NCBI GenBank assembly: GCA_018260425.1
Contig: JAGLBD010000001.1
Location: 62,001-126,000 of the forward strand
DNA length: 64,000 bases
Direction: 5' to 3'
Source of the DNA: Pseudogulbenkiania sp.
GTDB taxonomy: Bacteria > Pseudomonadota > Gammaproteobacteria > Burkholderiales > Chromobacteriaceae
The first letter of the stretch is position 1. Every line of letters begins with the position of its first letter. Position numbers and translations under genes: made by a program. A model generated the notes under the pieces. That model did not search any database. It saw nothing but the letters and a program-made list of their open reading frames with translations, and was not told the origin of the DNA. Of the stretch, positions 27,578 to 36,213 are shown one piece after another.

Positions 27578-29365
27578 ATGCAGCTGGACATTGAACGTCT
27601 GATTGATGATCTGGGCGGCCCGGGACGGGTGGCTGAGGCATTGACACGGGATTTTCCGGAAGACCCGGTTTCACGAGCCGCAATTTACAAATGGAGAGAG
27701 AGAGGCAGCTTGCCGGTGGCTCAGCTCAACAAGCTGGTGCAATTGGCGGCACGCCTGGGCAAACGGTTTGATTTCAACGACTACTTGAAGGGCGTCCCGG
27801 CGACGCCCGCTGCCGGGAGAACATTTGATATGGGCGATCGTGTCTACATCTTCGATACCACCTTGCGCGATGGGGAACAAAGTCCCGGCGCTTCCATGAC
27901 CCGCGAAGAAAAGATTCGCATTGCCCGGCAATTGGAGCGACTGGGGGTGGATGTCATCGAAGCCGGTTTTGCGGCGGCGAGCCCTGGCGATGCCGAGTCG
28001 ATCCGTTCGATCGCCGAGGTGATTCGCGAGTCGACCGTCTGTTCGCTGGCCCGGGCCAACCCGGCGGATGTACGGGCGGCCGGAGCCGCGATTGCACCGG
28101 CAGCCCGGGGGCGTATTCATACCTTTATCGCCACCAGCCCCATCCATATGGAAAAGAAGTTGCGGATGCACCCCGATCAGGTGGTCGAAGCCGCTGTCAA
28201 CGCAGTTCGGCTCGCGCGTGAGTTTACCGATGATGTCGAGTTTTCTGCCGAAGATGCCGTACGTTCCGATATGGATTTCCTCTGCCATATTTTCGAACAG
28301 GTCATCGCGGCAGGCGCAACGACCATCAATGTGCCTGATACCGTTGGCTACTCGATCCCGTCCTTGTGGGCCGAGCGGATGCGCAGTCTGATCGAACGGG
28401 TACCGGGCAGCAACAAGGTCATCTGGTCGACCCACTGCCACAACGACCTCGGCATGGCCGTTGCCAATTCTCTGGCTGCCGTGCAGGCCGGAGCCAGGCA
28501 GGTGGAGTGCACCATCAACGGCTTGGGCGAGCGGGCCGGCAATGCCAGCCTGGAAGAGGTGGTCATGGCGCTCAAGACCCGCAAGGACATCTTCAATCTG
28601 GACTGCCGAATCGATAGCACTCAGATTATCCCGGCATCCAAGCTGGTTTCCACCATTACCGGCTATCCGGTACAACCGAACAAAGCCATTGTCGGCGCCA
28701 ATGCGTTCTCGCATGAGTCCGGCATCCATCAGGACGGGGTGCTCAAGCACCGTGAGACCTACGAGATCATGTCGGCCGAGAGTGTCGGCTGGAGCACCAA
28801 CCGCCTGACGCTTGGCAAGCTTTCCGGGCGCAATGCCTTCAAAACCAAATTGGCCGAGCTCGGTATCGTGCTGGACAGCGAAGAGGGGCTCAACGCGGCA
28901 TTTGCCCGTTTCAAAGCGCTGGCAGATAAAAAACGCGAGATTTTCGATGAAGACCTGCACGCCTTGGTATCGGATGAAATGGAGTCGATCGACCGCGAGG
29001 ACTTCAAGTTTGTTTCGCTGAAGATTGCCACCGAAACCGGCGAAGAGCCGCATGCCGAAATCGTGTTCGCCGATCGCGGTATGGAAAAACGTGGCGTCAG
29101 TAGTGGTTCCGGACCGGTGGATGCGGCATTCAAGGCCATCGAAACCATTGCCGGCAGTCAGTCAGAACTCGAGTTGTACTCGGTGAATGCGATTACCAAA
29201 GGCACTGAATCACAAGGCGAGGTGACGGTACGTCTGTCGCGGGGTGGCCGCATTGTCAGTGGCTTGGGAGCGGATACCGACATTATTGTCGCTTCGGCCA
29301 AAGCCTATCTTTCGGCACTCAACAAACTGGAGAGCGCAGCCGAGCGGGTCAATCCGCAGGTGTGA
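27578..29365 (+). CDS. leuA: 2-isopropylmalate synthase with N-terminal helix-turn-helix-like domain
   Basis: 595 residues. Residues 85-595 are an ordinary LeuA of about 511 residues: [16 protein letters not shown] with the catalytic Arg-Asp, [14 protein letters not shown] with the metal His pair, the [16 protein letters not shown] block, and a C-terminal allosteric domain (leucine feedback). It condenses acetyl-CoA with 2-oxoisovalerate, committing carbon to leucine. Residues 1-84 are extra: [14 protein letters not shown]...[27 protein letters not shown] looks like a Cro/YdaS-type helix-turn-helix. AAGGAG supports the long start; GGGAGA 9 bases before ATG 27830 allows an unfused form. The extension may match a small database domain family seen on some isopropylmalate synthases; I cannot check. 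A terminator follows. Confidence 0.94.
   Translation: MQLDIERLIDDLGGPGRVAEALTRDFPEDPVSRAAIYKWRERGSLPVAQLNKLVQLAARLGKRFDFNDYLKGVPATPAAGRTFDMGDRVYIFDTTLRDGEQSPGASMTREEKIRIARQLERLGVDVIEAGFAAASPGDAESIRSIAEVIRESTVCSLARANPADVRAAGAAIAPAARGRIHTFIATSPIHMEKKLRMHPDQVVEAAVNAVRLAREFTDDVEFSAEDAVRSDMDFLCHIFEQVIAAGATTINVPDTVGYSIPSLWAERMRSLIERVPGSNKVIWSTHCHNDLGMAVANSLAAVQAGARQVECTINGLGERAGNASLEEVVMALKTRKDIFNLDCRIDSTQIIPASKLVSTITGYPVQPNKAIVGANAFSHESGIHQDGVLKHRETYEIMSAESVGWSTNRLTLGKLSGRNAFKTKLAELGIVLDSEEGLNAAFARFKALADKKREIFDEDLHALVSDEMESIDREDFKFVSLKIATETGEEPHAEIVFADRGMEKRGVSSGSGPVDAAFKAIETIAGSQSELELYSVNAITKGTESQGEVTVRLSRGGRIVSGLGADTDIIVASAKAYLSALNKLESAAERVNPQV
27815..27832 (+). promoter_or_regulatory. Possible internal start of unfused LeuA
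   Basis: GGGAGA (27815-27820) is 9 bases before ATG 27830, exactly where LeuA proteins without the extension begin ([15 protein letters not shown]). A 7-bp hairpin, GGGCGTC (27790-27796) with GACGCCC (27802-27808), lies just upstream. Confidence 0.4.
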
Positions 29366-29397
29366 GTGACGCGGTGTGTTCGTGTTGCTGATGGCAG

Positions 29398-29433
29398 GGC
29401 CAGGTTGCAGATCGTAACCTGGCCTGTGTTTTT
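29398..29433 (+). terminator. Rho-independent terminator after leuA
   Basis: GGCCAGGTT (29398-29406) and AACCTGGCC (29416-29424) form a perfect 9-bp stem with a 9-nt loop, followed by TGTGTTTTT. It lies between convergent leuA and the GT9 gene. Confidence 0.85.
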
Positions 29434-29464
29434 AGTGGTCAGGCAATGCACTTGCCCGTCCCTG

Positions 29465-30634
29465 TTAAAGCAGTATCGGGGGAATCAGTGCCATCAGTTC
29501 GCTGGTTGCCTGACAGACGGTGGCAACGGTAATGGCGGCAACACACGGTGTCGTTGTTCCTTCGACATAGTCGCGGGTGCAGCGCCAGTGACAGTTGAAA
29601 CAGGGCATCTTTTCCACTATGGGGGTGGGTTTGGCGCCCGAACAGGTTTCCGGGTAGGGCAGGAATCGACCAAAGTGACCGCCACCCAGGATGCAGGCCG
29701 ATTGCGTGCCGACTGCGGCGGAAATATGGATGGCGGAGGTTTCATTCCCGATCAGGAAGTTGGCGCGGCGGATGATTTCACTCAATTGGTCCAGTGAGGT
29801 CTGGCCTGAAAAGTTATGGAAGGGTATGTCCAGCTGGGTGCCGATGTGTTCGCATAGATCCCGCTCGTCGGGACCCCCGCACAAGACGGGCATCCAGCCA
29901 TGTTTCCGGTAGACCGACCTGGCCAGTTTAATGTAATTCGCGGGAGACCACTGTCTGCCGATCCATGATGCGCCAGGAAACAGGACGAAGTAGGGCTGGG
30001 GGACGGACAGGGCGTCCGGCAGCAAGACCTGCTTGGAGAGTGTCGGGAGCTTGGCCTGAAAGGAGGTCAGACCCAGATGGCGCACGAATTCTTCGTTGCG
30101 CAGTAATTCCATCATCGTGCCGGGGGCCGCAGGCAGCAGCCGGGTATACCACTGATCGGAGATCTTTTTGTCGCGTGCCGAAATATTGCTCAGATCGCCA
30201 ACCGAGCCAATGCGCTTTATCGCCTTGCTGGCCCGGATCAGGGTATCCCCGCAGCGAAACATGCGCGAAAACGTGGGCTGAATGGCAACTTCAAAGCCGG
30301 CATCGGCCACCCGCCTTATCATTTTCCAGCGATATACCGGGTTTTGGGTCAGCGCTTTGACCTTGACGGGCACCACCACATCCCACAACGGCAGGCCTTC
30401 GGCCAGCGAGGCCCAACTGGCATTGGCAAAGAGGGTGATGTGGTAATCCGGATACAGCTCGCGGTAGGCTCGGGCCGCATCAAGCCAGATGATGAAATCG
30501 CCGATCGCATCCAGCCGTACCAGGCACAGGGTTTTAGCCTTGGTCTGACGTGCTCCGGTCAAGATGACGGAATCCGCATAGGGCACCGTTTGTTTGATAG
30601 CGTTCCGGATAACTTGTTTGGTTTTGCTGAGCAT
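29465..30634 (-). CDS. Family 9 glycosyltransferase (heptosyltransferase-like)
   Basis: 389 residues of the GT9 fold. CLVRLDAIGDFIIWLDAARAYRELYP is the N-terminal signature; FVLFPGASWIGRQWSPANYIKLA and LIGNETSAIHISAAVGTQSACILGGGHFGRFLPYP form the ADP-sugar-binding half. A Cys-rich end (MPCFNCHWRCTRDYVEGTTTPCV) is common in such enzymes. It probably transfers a heptose or related sugar in lipopolysaccharide or surface-glycan synthesis; it is not close to WaaC or WaaF as judged by eye. It stands alone, convergent with leuA and divergent from bioD. Confidence 0.88.
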   Translation of the reverse strand: MLSKTKQVIRNAIKQTVPYADSVILTGARQTKAKTLCLVRLDAIGDFIIWLDAARAYRELYPDYHITLFANASWASLAEGLPLWDVVVPVKVKALTQNPVYRWKMIRRVADAGFEVAIQPTFSRMFRCGDTLIRASKAIKRIGSVGDLSNISARDKKISDQWYTRLLPAAPGTMMELLRNEEFVRHLGLTSFQAKLPTLSKQVLLPDALSVPQPYFVLFPGASWIGRQWSPANYIKLARSVYRKHGWMPVLCGGPDERDLCEHIGTQLDIPFHNFSGQTSLDQLSEIIRRANFLIGNETSAIHISAAVGTQSACILGGGHFGRFLPYPETCSGAKPTPIVEKMPCFNCHWRCTRDYVEGTTTPCVAAITVATVCQATSELMALIPPILL

Positions 30635-30739
30635 GATGTCGGATTCTGAAAAGCCACTATCTCGAAAAACGCGATCTCGTCTGCTTGCCTTGGCGGGAGG
30701 GTGGATATCGCCGCGTCTGGCCCAATAATATGAACTACA

Positions 30740-30755
30740 ATAATTTTCAAATTAT
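30740..30755. promoter_or_regulatory. 16-bp palindrome upstream of the GT9 gene
   Basis: ATAATTT-TC-AAATTAT is a perfect inverted repeat in a strongly AT-rich stretch between the GT9 gene and bioD. A second, AAAGAC-ATTACG-GTCTTT, follows at 30773-30790. Neither resembles the BirA biotin operator. They are candidate operators or AT-rich promoter DNA. Confidence 0.35.
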
Positions 30756-30899
30756 GACTTAATGATAAATTAAAAGACATTACGGTCTTTACTTAGTCTT
30801 ACAACATAGCACTTGCTCTGGATGGTGTTGCTTGAGTGTGTGCACGCCTTGGAATTACTCGGCATTACCCCGATATACTCCTTTTGCCAGGAGATCAGC

Positions 30900-31538
30900 A
30901 TGACCCAGGGGTTTTTCATTACCGGCACCGATACCGAGATCGGGAAGACCCATTCGGCGGTGAAACTGATCCGTCACTGGCAGGGCGAGGGCTTGCGGGT
31001 GGCGGCCATGAAGCCGGTCGCTTCCGGCTGTGAAATCCTGCCGGATGGCCGCTGGTTCAACGATGATGTCGACCGACTGGTTGCCGCTACCGGCCAGACC
31101 GATCTCGAGTTGATGAATCCCTATCGTTTTCTTCCTCCGGTCTCCCCGCATATCGCCGCCCGTGAAGCAGGGGTCGAGATTTCTCTGGCAACCATCCTCG
31201 ATCACTATCGACGCCTGTGCCCGGGCCATGACCGGGTCGTGGTAGAAGGGGCCGGCGGGTGGTTTGCTCCGCTGTCCGATCGCTGTCTGATGGAGGATCT
31301 TGCCCGTGAGTTGGCATTGCCGGTGATTCTGGTTGTCGGCATGCGTCTTGGCTGCATCAATCATGCCTTGCTGAGCGTTGCGGCCATCCGCGCCAGTGGT
31401 CTGGAACTGGCCGGATGGATCGCCAACCGGGTGGTGCCTGACCAATTGGCCTATGCCGACAATCTTGCCACTTTGCGAGCCCGTATCGACGCGCCCTTGT
31501 TGCTCGAACTCCCTTTCGAAACGCCTGTTGTCAACTAG
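30900..31538 (+). CDS. bioD: Dethiobiotin synthetase
   Basis: 212 residues. It closes the ureido ring of dethiobiotin from 7,8-diaminopelargonate, CO2 and ATP, the step before biotin synthase. P-loop GTDTEIGKT at residues 9-17, catalytic Lys in KPVASGCE, and VVEGAGGWFAPLSD as the second conserved block. AGGAG (30889-30893) precedes ATG 30900. No other bio genes are nearby, so the pathway is scattered in this genome. It is followed by the oxidase cluster after a 139-base gap. Confidence 0.95.
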   Translation: MTQGFFITGTDTEIGKTHSAVKLIRHWQGEGLRVAAMKPVASGCEILPDGRWFNDDVDRLVAATGQTDLELMNPYRFLPPVSPHIAAREAGVEISLATILDHYRRLCPGHDRVVVEGAGGWFAPLSDRCLMEDLARELALPVILVVGMRLGCINHALLSVAAIRASGLELAGWIANRVVPDQLAYADNLATLRARIDAPLLLELPFETPVVN

Positions 31539-31567
31539 CCGGTATTGCGCTGCATCAACGTAATTTC

Positions 31568-31595
31568 TTGTTTTCCTTGACTGTCCACCTAAAAT
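31568..31595 (+). promoter_or_regulatory. Candidate promoter of the cytochrome oxidase cluster
   Basis: TTGTTT (31568-31573) and TAAAAT (31590-31595) with a 16-bp spacer, giving a start near 31602 and a leader of about 76 nt to ctaC. Eye-based only. Confidence 0.38.
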
Positions 31596-31677
31596 CGAAG
31601 AATGCCGGCCATGCAAAATGCATTTTGTCCTGAATGGCCTTCGCGTCGGAGTGGGGAGAGACAGGGAGGGAAGCGCA

Positions 31678-32736
31678 ATGTCTTTGGCGTTGAACCTGCA
31701 AGAACCGGTGACTCGTATCGCCGAGCAGGAGTTCCATCTGCATACCTTGCTGCTGGTGATTACCGGCATTATTTTTCTCGGGGTCTTGCTGGTGATGCTC
31801 TATGCCATCGTCCGTCACCGCAAGGTGGCGGGCCGCGAGGCCAAACAGTTCCATGAAAACACCACCGTAGAAATACTCTGGACCGTTATCCCTTTCCTTA
31901 TCCTGATCGGAATGGCCTTGCCGGCCACCCGCACGGTGTTGGCCCAGAAAAGTGCTGCCGGCGCCGATATGACCATCAAGGTCACCGGCTACCAATGGAA
32001 GTGGCGCTACGACTACATGGATGAAAACCTTGGCTTCATGAGTCATCTGGCCACGCCACGCGATGATCCCGCTGCCCTGGCCCGTCCCGACTACTTGCTG
32101 GAGGTCGATGAGCCGCTGGTCGTGCCGGTCGGTCGCAAGGTAAGACTGCTGCTCACCGCCAATGATGTTATTCACTCCTGGTATGTGCCGGCCTTGGGCG
32201 TCAAGCAGGATGCCATTCCCGGTTTCCTGCGCGATACCTGGTTCCGGGTCGATAAGCCGGGCATCTATCGCGGGCAATGCACCGAATTGTGCGGCAAGGA
32301 TCACGGCTATATGCCCATCGTGGTGGATGCCCGCTCCGAAACGGACTATCGCAAGTGGCTGGACGAGCGCAAGAAACTGGCGATGGCGGCTGCCGATGAT
32401 CCTGCCAAAGTGTGGAAACTGCCCGACCTCGTGGTGCGGGGAGAAAAGGTCTATACCCAGAACTGTGTTGCCTGTCATCAGGCCAGCGGCAAGGGCATCC
32501 CCGGCACCTTCCCGGCGCTGGCGGGATCCCCCATTGCGACTAAAGACAAACCCGGCCACATCAACATCGTGTTGAACGGCAGCAAGCGCAATGCGGCCAT
32601 GCAGGCCTGGGGCAAGCAATTGTCCGATACCGACATTGCGGCGGTGATTACCTACGAACGTAATGCCTGGGGCAACAACACCGGCGAGATGGTTCAGCCG
32701 GCCGAAATCCACAAAGCCCGCGCGGGCACTTCCTGA
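31678..32736 (+). CDS. ctaC: Cytochrome c oxidase subunit II with fused cytochrome c domain
   Basis: 352 residues. Two membrane helices (about 22-45 and 62-82), then a cupredoxin domain with the CuA site CTELCGKDHGYMP and VIHSWYVPALGVKQDAIPG, then a C-terminal cytochrome c domain with the heme site CVACH and a later Met. It accepts electrons from cytochrome c and passes them to subunit I. GGGAGGGAAG supports ATG 31678. No cleavable signal peptide precedes ALNLQEPVTRIAEQE, unlike many subunit II proteins. First gene of the oxidase cluster. Confidence 0.96.
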   Translation: MSLALNLQEPVTRIAEQEFHLHTLLLVITGIIFLGVLLVMLYAIVRHRKVAGREAKQFHENTTVEILWTVIPFLILIGMALPATRTVLAQKSAAGADMTIKVTGYQWKWRYDYMDENLGFMSHLATPRDDPAALARPDYLLEVDEPLVVPVGRKVRLLLTANDVIHSWYVPALGVKQDAIPGFLRDTWFRVDKPGIYRGQCTELCGKDHGYMPIVVDARSETDYRKWLDERKKLAMAAADDPAKVWKLPDLVVRGEKVYTQNCVACHQASGKGIPGTFPALAGSPIATKDKPGHINIVLNGSKRNAAMQAWGKQLSDTDIAAVITYERNAWGNNTGEMVQPAEIHKARAGTS

Positions 32737-32759
32737 ATCCGCCAAGGAGGAATCCACTC

Positions 32760-34385
32760 ATGGCAATGACCGACGTGCAGCAGGCTCCGGCGCATCACCA
32801 CAAGCCTTCGGGCTGGTCGCGCTGGCTGATGGCCACCAACCACAAGGATATCGGCAGCCTGTATCTGTGGTTCTCATTCATCATGTTTTTGTCGGGCGGG
32901 GTGATGGCACTGTGTATCCGTGCCGAATTGTTTCGTCCCGGCCTGCAATTCTTTGCCCCCGAATTGTTCAATCAGTTCACCACCTTACACGGTTTGGTGA
33001 TGGTGTTCGGTGCGATCATGCCGGCCTTCACCGGGCTCGCCAACTGGATGCTGCCGTTGATGATCGGTGCGCCGGATATGGCGTTCGCCCGGATGAATAA
33101 CTGGAGTTTCTGGTTGTTGCCGCCGGCAGCGGCGCTGCTGATGTTGTCGTTTCTGGTGCCGGGCGGTGCGGCGGCGGCAGGCTGGACCCTCTATGCGCCC
33201 TTGTCCACCCAGATGGGCATCGGCATGGACATGACCATTTTTGCCATCCATATCATGGGGGTCAGCTCGGTGATGGGGTCGATCAACATCATCGTCACCA
33301 TTCTCAATCTGCGTGCACCCGGCATGGACCTCATGAAAATGCCCATGTTCGCCTGGGCGAGCCTGATCACCGCTTTCCTGATCATTGCCGTGATGCCGGT
33401 GCTGGCGGGCGTGGTGACCATGGTGCTCACCGACCGTCACTTCGGAACGCATTTCTTCAATGCGGCCGGTGGCGGCGACCCCATTCTCTATCAACACATT
33501 TTCTGGTTCTTCGGTCACCCCGAGGTCTACATCATGGCCTTGCCGGCCTTTGGCATCATCAGTCAGGTGATCCCGACCTTCAGTCGCAAGCCGCTGTTTG
33601 GTTACACCTCGATGGTCTACGCCACGTCGTCGATCGGTGTGTTGTCATTCATCGTCTGGGCACATCACATGTTTGTGACCGGGCTGCCTGCCACCGTGCA
33701 GCTGTTTTTCATGTACGCCACCATGCTCATCGCGGTGCCGACCGGGGTCAAGGTGTTCAACTGGATCGCGACCATGTGGGAGGGAGCGATGACCTTCGAG
33801 ACCCCGATGCTGTTCGCGATCGGCTTCATTCTGCTCTTTACCATCGGCGGGCTGTCCGGGGTGACGCTGTCGGTGGCTGCGCTGGATATCCAGCTGCACG
33901 GAACCTACTACGTGGTGGCGCATTTCCACTATGTGCTGGTGGCCGGCGCCTTGTTCTCGCTGTTCTCGGCTATGTATTACTGGTTCCCCAAGATGACCGG
34001 CCGCATGTACAACGAACGGCTGGGCAAGTTCCATTTCTGGTGGTCGATGGTGTGGTTCAACGTGACCTTCTTCCCCATGCATTTTCTGGGGCTGGCCGGT
34101 ATGCCGCGGCGTATTCCCGACTATGCCCTGCAATTCACCGAGTTCAACAGCATTGCCTCGGTGGGGGCGTTCTGTTTCGGCCTGGGTCAGTTGATCTTCC
34201 TCTACAACATCCTGACCAGTCTCAAAAACGGCAAGCCTGCCCCCGCATTGCCCTGGGAAGGTGCCGATACCCTTGAATGGAAAATCCCTACCCCGGCGCC
34301 CTACCACTCGTTTGTCGAAGCGCCGCAGGTGGAGGCCGATCATAACGGCTCGATCGTGTCGATGCACGGCGACAAACACCATTAG
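32760..34385 (+). CDS. ctaD: Cytochrome c oxidase subunit I
   Basis: 541 residues, twelve membrane helices. It holds heme a and the heme a3-CuB center that reduces oxygen. Ligands: LHGLVMVF for heme a, HPEVYIMALPAFG with the His-Tyr crosslink pair, the CuB HH in WAHHMFVTG, and HFHYVL for the hemes. AAGGAGG precedes ATG 32760. The family is A-type (HPEVY with the downstream YXXSS-like ATSSIG region). Confidence 0.97.
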   Translation: MAMTDVQQAPAHHHKPSGWSRWLMATNHKDIGSLYLWFSFIMFLSGGVMALCIRAELFRPGLQFFAPELFNQFTTLHGLVMVFGAIMPAFTGLANWMLPLMIGAPDMAFARMNNWSFWLLPPAAALLMLSFLVPGGAAAAGWTLYAPLSTQMGIGMDMTIFAIHIMGVSSVMGSINIIVTILNLRAPGMDLMKMPMFAWASLITAFLIIAVMPVLAGVVTMVLTDRHFGTHFFNAAGGGDPILYQHIFWFFGHPEVYIMALPAFGIISQVIPTFSRKPLFGYTSMVYATSSIGVLSFIVWAHHMFVTGLPATVQLFFMYATMLIAVPTGVKVFNWIATMWEGAMTFETPMLFAIGFILLFTIGGLSGVTLSVAALDIQLHGTYYVVAHFHYVLVAGALFSLFSAMYYWFPKMTGRMYNERLGKFHFWWSMVWFNVTFFPMHFLGLAGMPRRIPDYALQFTEFNSIASVGAFCFGLGQLIFLYNILTSLKNGKPAPALPWEGADTLEWKIPTPAPYHSFVEAPQVEADHNGSIVSMHGDKHH

Positions 34386-34393
34386 GAGCTCGC

Positions 34394-34939
34394 ATGGGCG
34401 CACAGCGCACACAGCTGGCCAATCAACGCATGCTGGCCAAACTCGGGGTGATTGCCATCGCGATGTTTGGTTTTGCCTATGCCTTGATTCCCCTCTACCG
34501 GGTGGTGTGCGAGGTGACCGGCATTAATCAGGTGGTGAAGGCCGATGAGGTAGAGAGCGGAGCGGGGACGGAGCTGCCGCCTCCCTTTGCCGTGACGATG
34601 GACTTCGATGCCTCGGTGCAGGCCGGGCTACCCTGGGAGGTCCGGCCCGTGACCCGAACCGTGCAAGTCAGGACAGGGGAATTCATCCGGGTCGACTACG
34701 ACATCACCAATCGCAGTGATCGCGAGGTGACCGGTCAGGCCATACCCCGCTATTTGCCTGGGGCAGCGGGAGAGTATGTCAAAAAGCTCGACTGTTTTTG
34801 CTTCAGGCAACAGCGCTTCAAACCCCATGAAACCCGGCGGTTTCCCGTGGTCTTTGTGATCGACCGCCGCATGCCTGCCAGTATCGCGTCGATCACCTTG
34901 TCCTATACGGTCTTCGATGTGCCGGCGGGGAGAACATGA
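34394..34939 (+). CDS. ctaG: Cytochrome c oxidase assembly protein CtaG (Cox11 family)
   Basis: 181 residues. One membrane helix (about 15-35) and a periplasmic immunoglobulin-like copper-binding domain with the CFCF motif in KLDCFCFRQQ. It delivers copper to the CuB site of subunit I. AGGAG lies just before ATG 34394. Its end overlaps DUF2970 as ATGA. Confidence 0.94.
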   Translation: MGAQRTQLANQRMLAKLGVIAIAMFGFAYALIPLYRVVCEVTGINQVVKADEVESGAGTELPPPFAVTMDFDASVQAGLPWEVRPVTRTVQVRTGEFIRVDYDITNRSDREVTGQAIPRYLPGAAGEYVKKLDCFCFRQQRFKPHETRRFPVVFVIDRRMPASIASITLSYTVFDVPAGRT

Positions 34940-35124
34940 TGGCGCTCTGGCGTGCCATCGCAGCCGTTTTGTCGGCCTTCGTCGGTATCCGCAAGTCGCG
35001 AGCGGCGGCGCGGGATGTGCAGTTGGCGCCCTGGCAGATCGGCCTGGGCATTGTGATATTGCTGGCGTGCTTCATTACCGGCTTGTTGCTGCTGGTGGCC
35101 TGGGTGACCCGCAGTGGCCAATGA
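34936..35124 (+). CDS. Small DUF2970 membrane protein
   Basis: 62 residues with one strong hydrophobic helix (IGLGIVILLACFITGLLLLVAWV). It matches the DUF2970 proteins that recur between ctaG and ctaE in betaproteobacteria; role unknown, presumably in oxidase assembly or stability. ATG 34936 overlaps the ctaG stop; ATG 34939 is an alternative. Confidence 0.85.
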   Translation: MMALWRAIAAVLSAFVGIRKSRAAARDVQLAPWQIGLGIVILLACFITGLLLLVAWVTRSGQ

Positions 35125-35143
35125 GGCTTGAGGGAGTGGACTA

Positions 35144-36004
35144 ATGGAATCGACTCGGCAGGAGCAGACACATTACTACGTACCCGCGCCATCGCGCTGG
35201 CCAATGGTCGGGGCGGTCGCGTTGTTTTGTCTCGGGCTTGGTGCGGCGTTCGCGGTGAACGGCCAGAGTCCCGGCAGCCTGCTGCTGGGGGTTGGTGCAC
35301 TGATCCTGATCGGCATGCTGTTCGGCTGGTTTGGCGACGTGATCCGGGAAAGTCTGGCTGGAGAGTATCACGGCAAGGAAGACAGCTCGTTCCGATGGGG
35401 GATGGGCTGGTTCATCTTTTCCGAGATCATGTTTTTTGCCGCCTTCTTCGGGGCGCTGTTCTATGTCCGGGTCATTGCCGTGCCGACGCTGGGCGATATG
35501 GACTACAAGCTGTTGTACCCCGACTTTACCGCGTCCTGGCCGTTGTCGACCGGGCCGGGCATTACCTCGACCTATCAGGCCATGGAGGCCTGGGGCTTGC
35601 CGATGGTCAATACCCTGATCCTGTTGACGTCGGGGGTGACGGTAACGATCGCGCATTGGGGCTTGTTGCGGGGCCGGCAGAGCCAATTGGTCGGCGGGCT
35701 CGTGGCCACCGTGCTGCTTGGTACGATCTTTTTGGGGTTGCAGCTCACCGAATATCACCACGCCCTGCACTCGCTGAATCTGACGCTGGCCTCAGGGGCG
35801 TATGGCATGACCTTCTATTTGCTGACCGGTTTCCACGGCATGCATGTGTTGTTGGGAACGATCATGCTGGCGGTCATCACCGTACGTGCCGCGCGCGGTC
35901 ATTTCGGACCGACGCGGCACTTTGCTTTCGAGGCGGTGGCCTGGTACTGGCACTTTGTCGATGTGGTGTGGTTGCTGCTGTTCTTCTTTGTCTATTGGCT
36001 GTAA
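35144..36004 (+). CDS. ctaE: Cytochrome c oxidase subunit III
   Basis: 286 residues, seven membrane helices. Recognisable blocks: RWGMGWFIFSEIMFFAAFFGALFY, the mid helix HHALHSLNLTLASGAYGMTFYLLTGFHGMHVLLGTIML, and FAFEAVAWYWHFVDVVWLLLFFFVYWL at the end. A structural subunit that stabilises the subunit I proton pathway. 19 bases after DUF2970. Confidence 0.96.
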   Translation: MESTRQEQTHYYVPAPSRWPMVGAVALFCLGLGAAFAVNGQSPGSLLLGVGALILIGMLFGWFGDVIRESLAGEYHGKEDSSFRWGMGWFIFSEIMFFAAFFGALFYVRVIAVPTLGDMDYKLLYPDFTASWPLSTGPGITSTYQAMEAWGLPMVNTLILLTSGVTVTIAHWGLLRGRQSQLVGGLVATVLLGTIFLGLQLTEYHHALHSLNLTLASGAYGMTFYLLTGFHGMHVLLGTIMLAVITVRAARGHFGPTRHFAFEAVAWYWHFVDVVWLLLFFFVYWL

Positions 36005-36009
36005 GCCGT

Positions 36010-36213
36010 TTACAGGTGGTGGGGGCGCCACCAGCCGCACAAGGCGCCGACCACCAATAACAAAAACAGTCCGAGGGACAAGCCGACCCGCAGTGTCAGG
36101 GATTTGACCGCCCGGGCAGGATCCGCCGCCGGGCCAAGCCCCATAACCGCGCCCAGGCTGCGAAACAGGACCAGAACAATGGCCAGCAGCAGGATCAAAA
36201 CAAGGAATTTCAT
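36010..36213 (-). CDS. Small DUF2909 twin-transmembrane protein
   Basis: 67 residues on the strand opposite to the oxidase genes. Two hydrophobic helices (FLVLILLLAIVLVLF and VGLSLGLFLLLVVGALCGWW) joined by a short basic loop, as in the DUF2909 family. Homologs commonly sit in this reversed place between ctaE and SURF1. GAGG precedes its ATG at 36213. Its start codon shares the sequence CATG with the best start of SURF1 on the other strand. Confidence 0.82.
   Translation of the reverse strand: MKFLVLILLLAIVLVLFRSLGAVMGLGPAADPARAVKSLTLRVGLSLGLFLLLVVGALCGWWRPHHL

Noticed and set aside
29366..29797. 143-residue forward frame after leuA
   Set aside because: It runs through the leuA terminator and antisense of the GT9 gene, and its sequence matches no domain.
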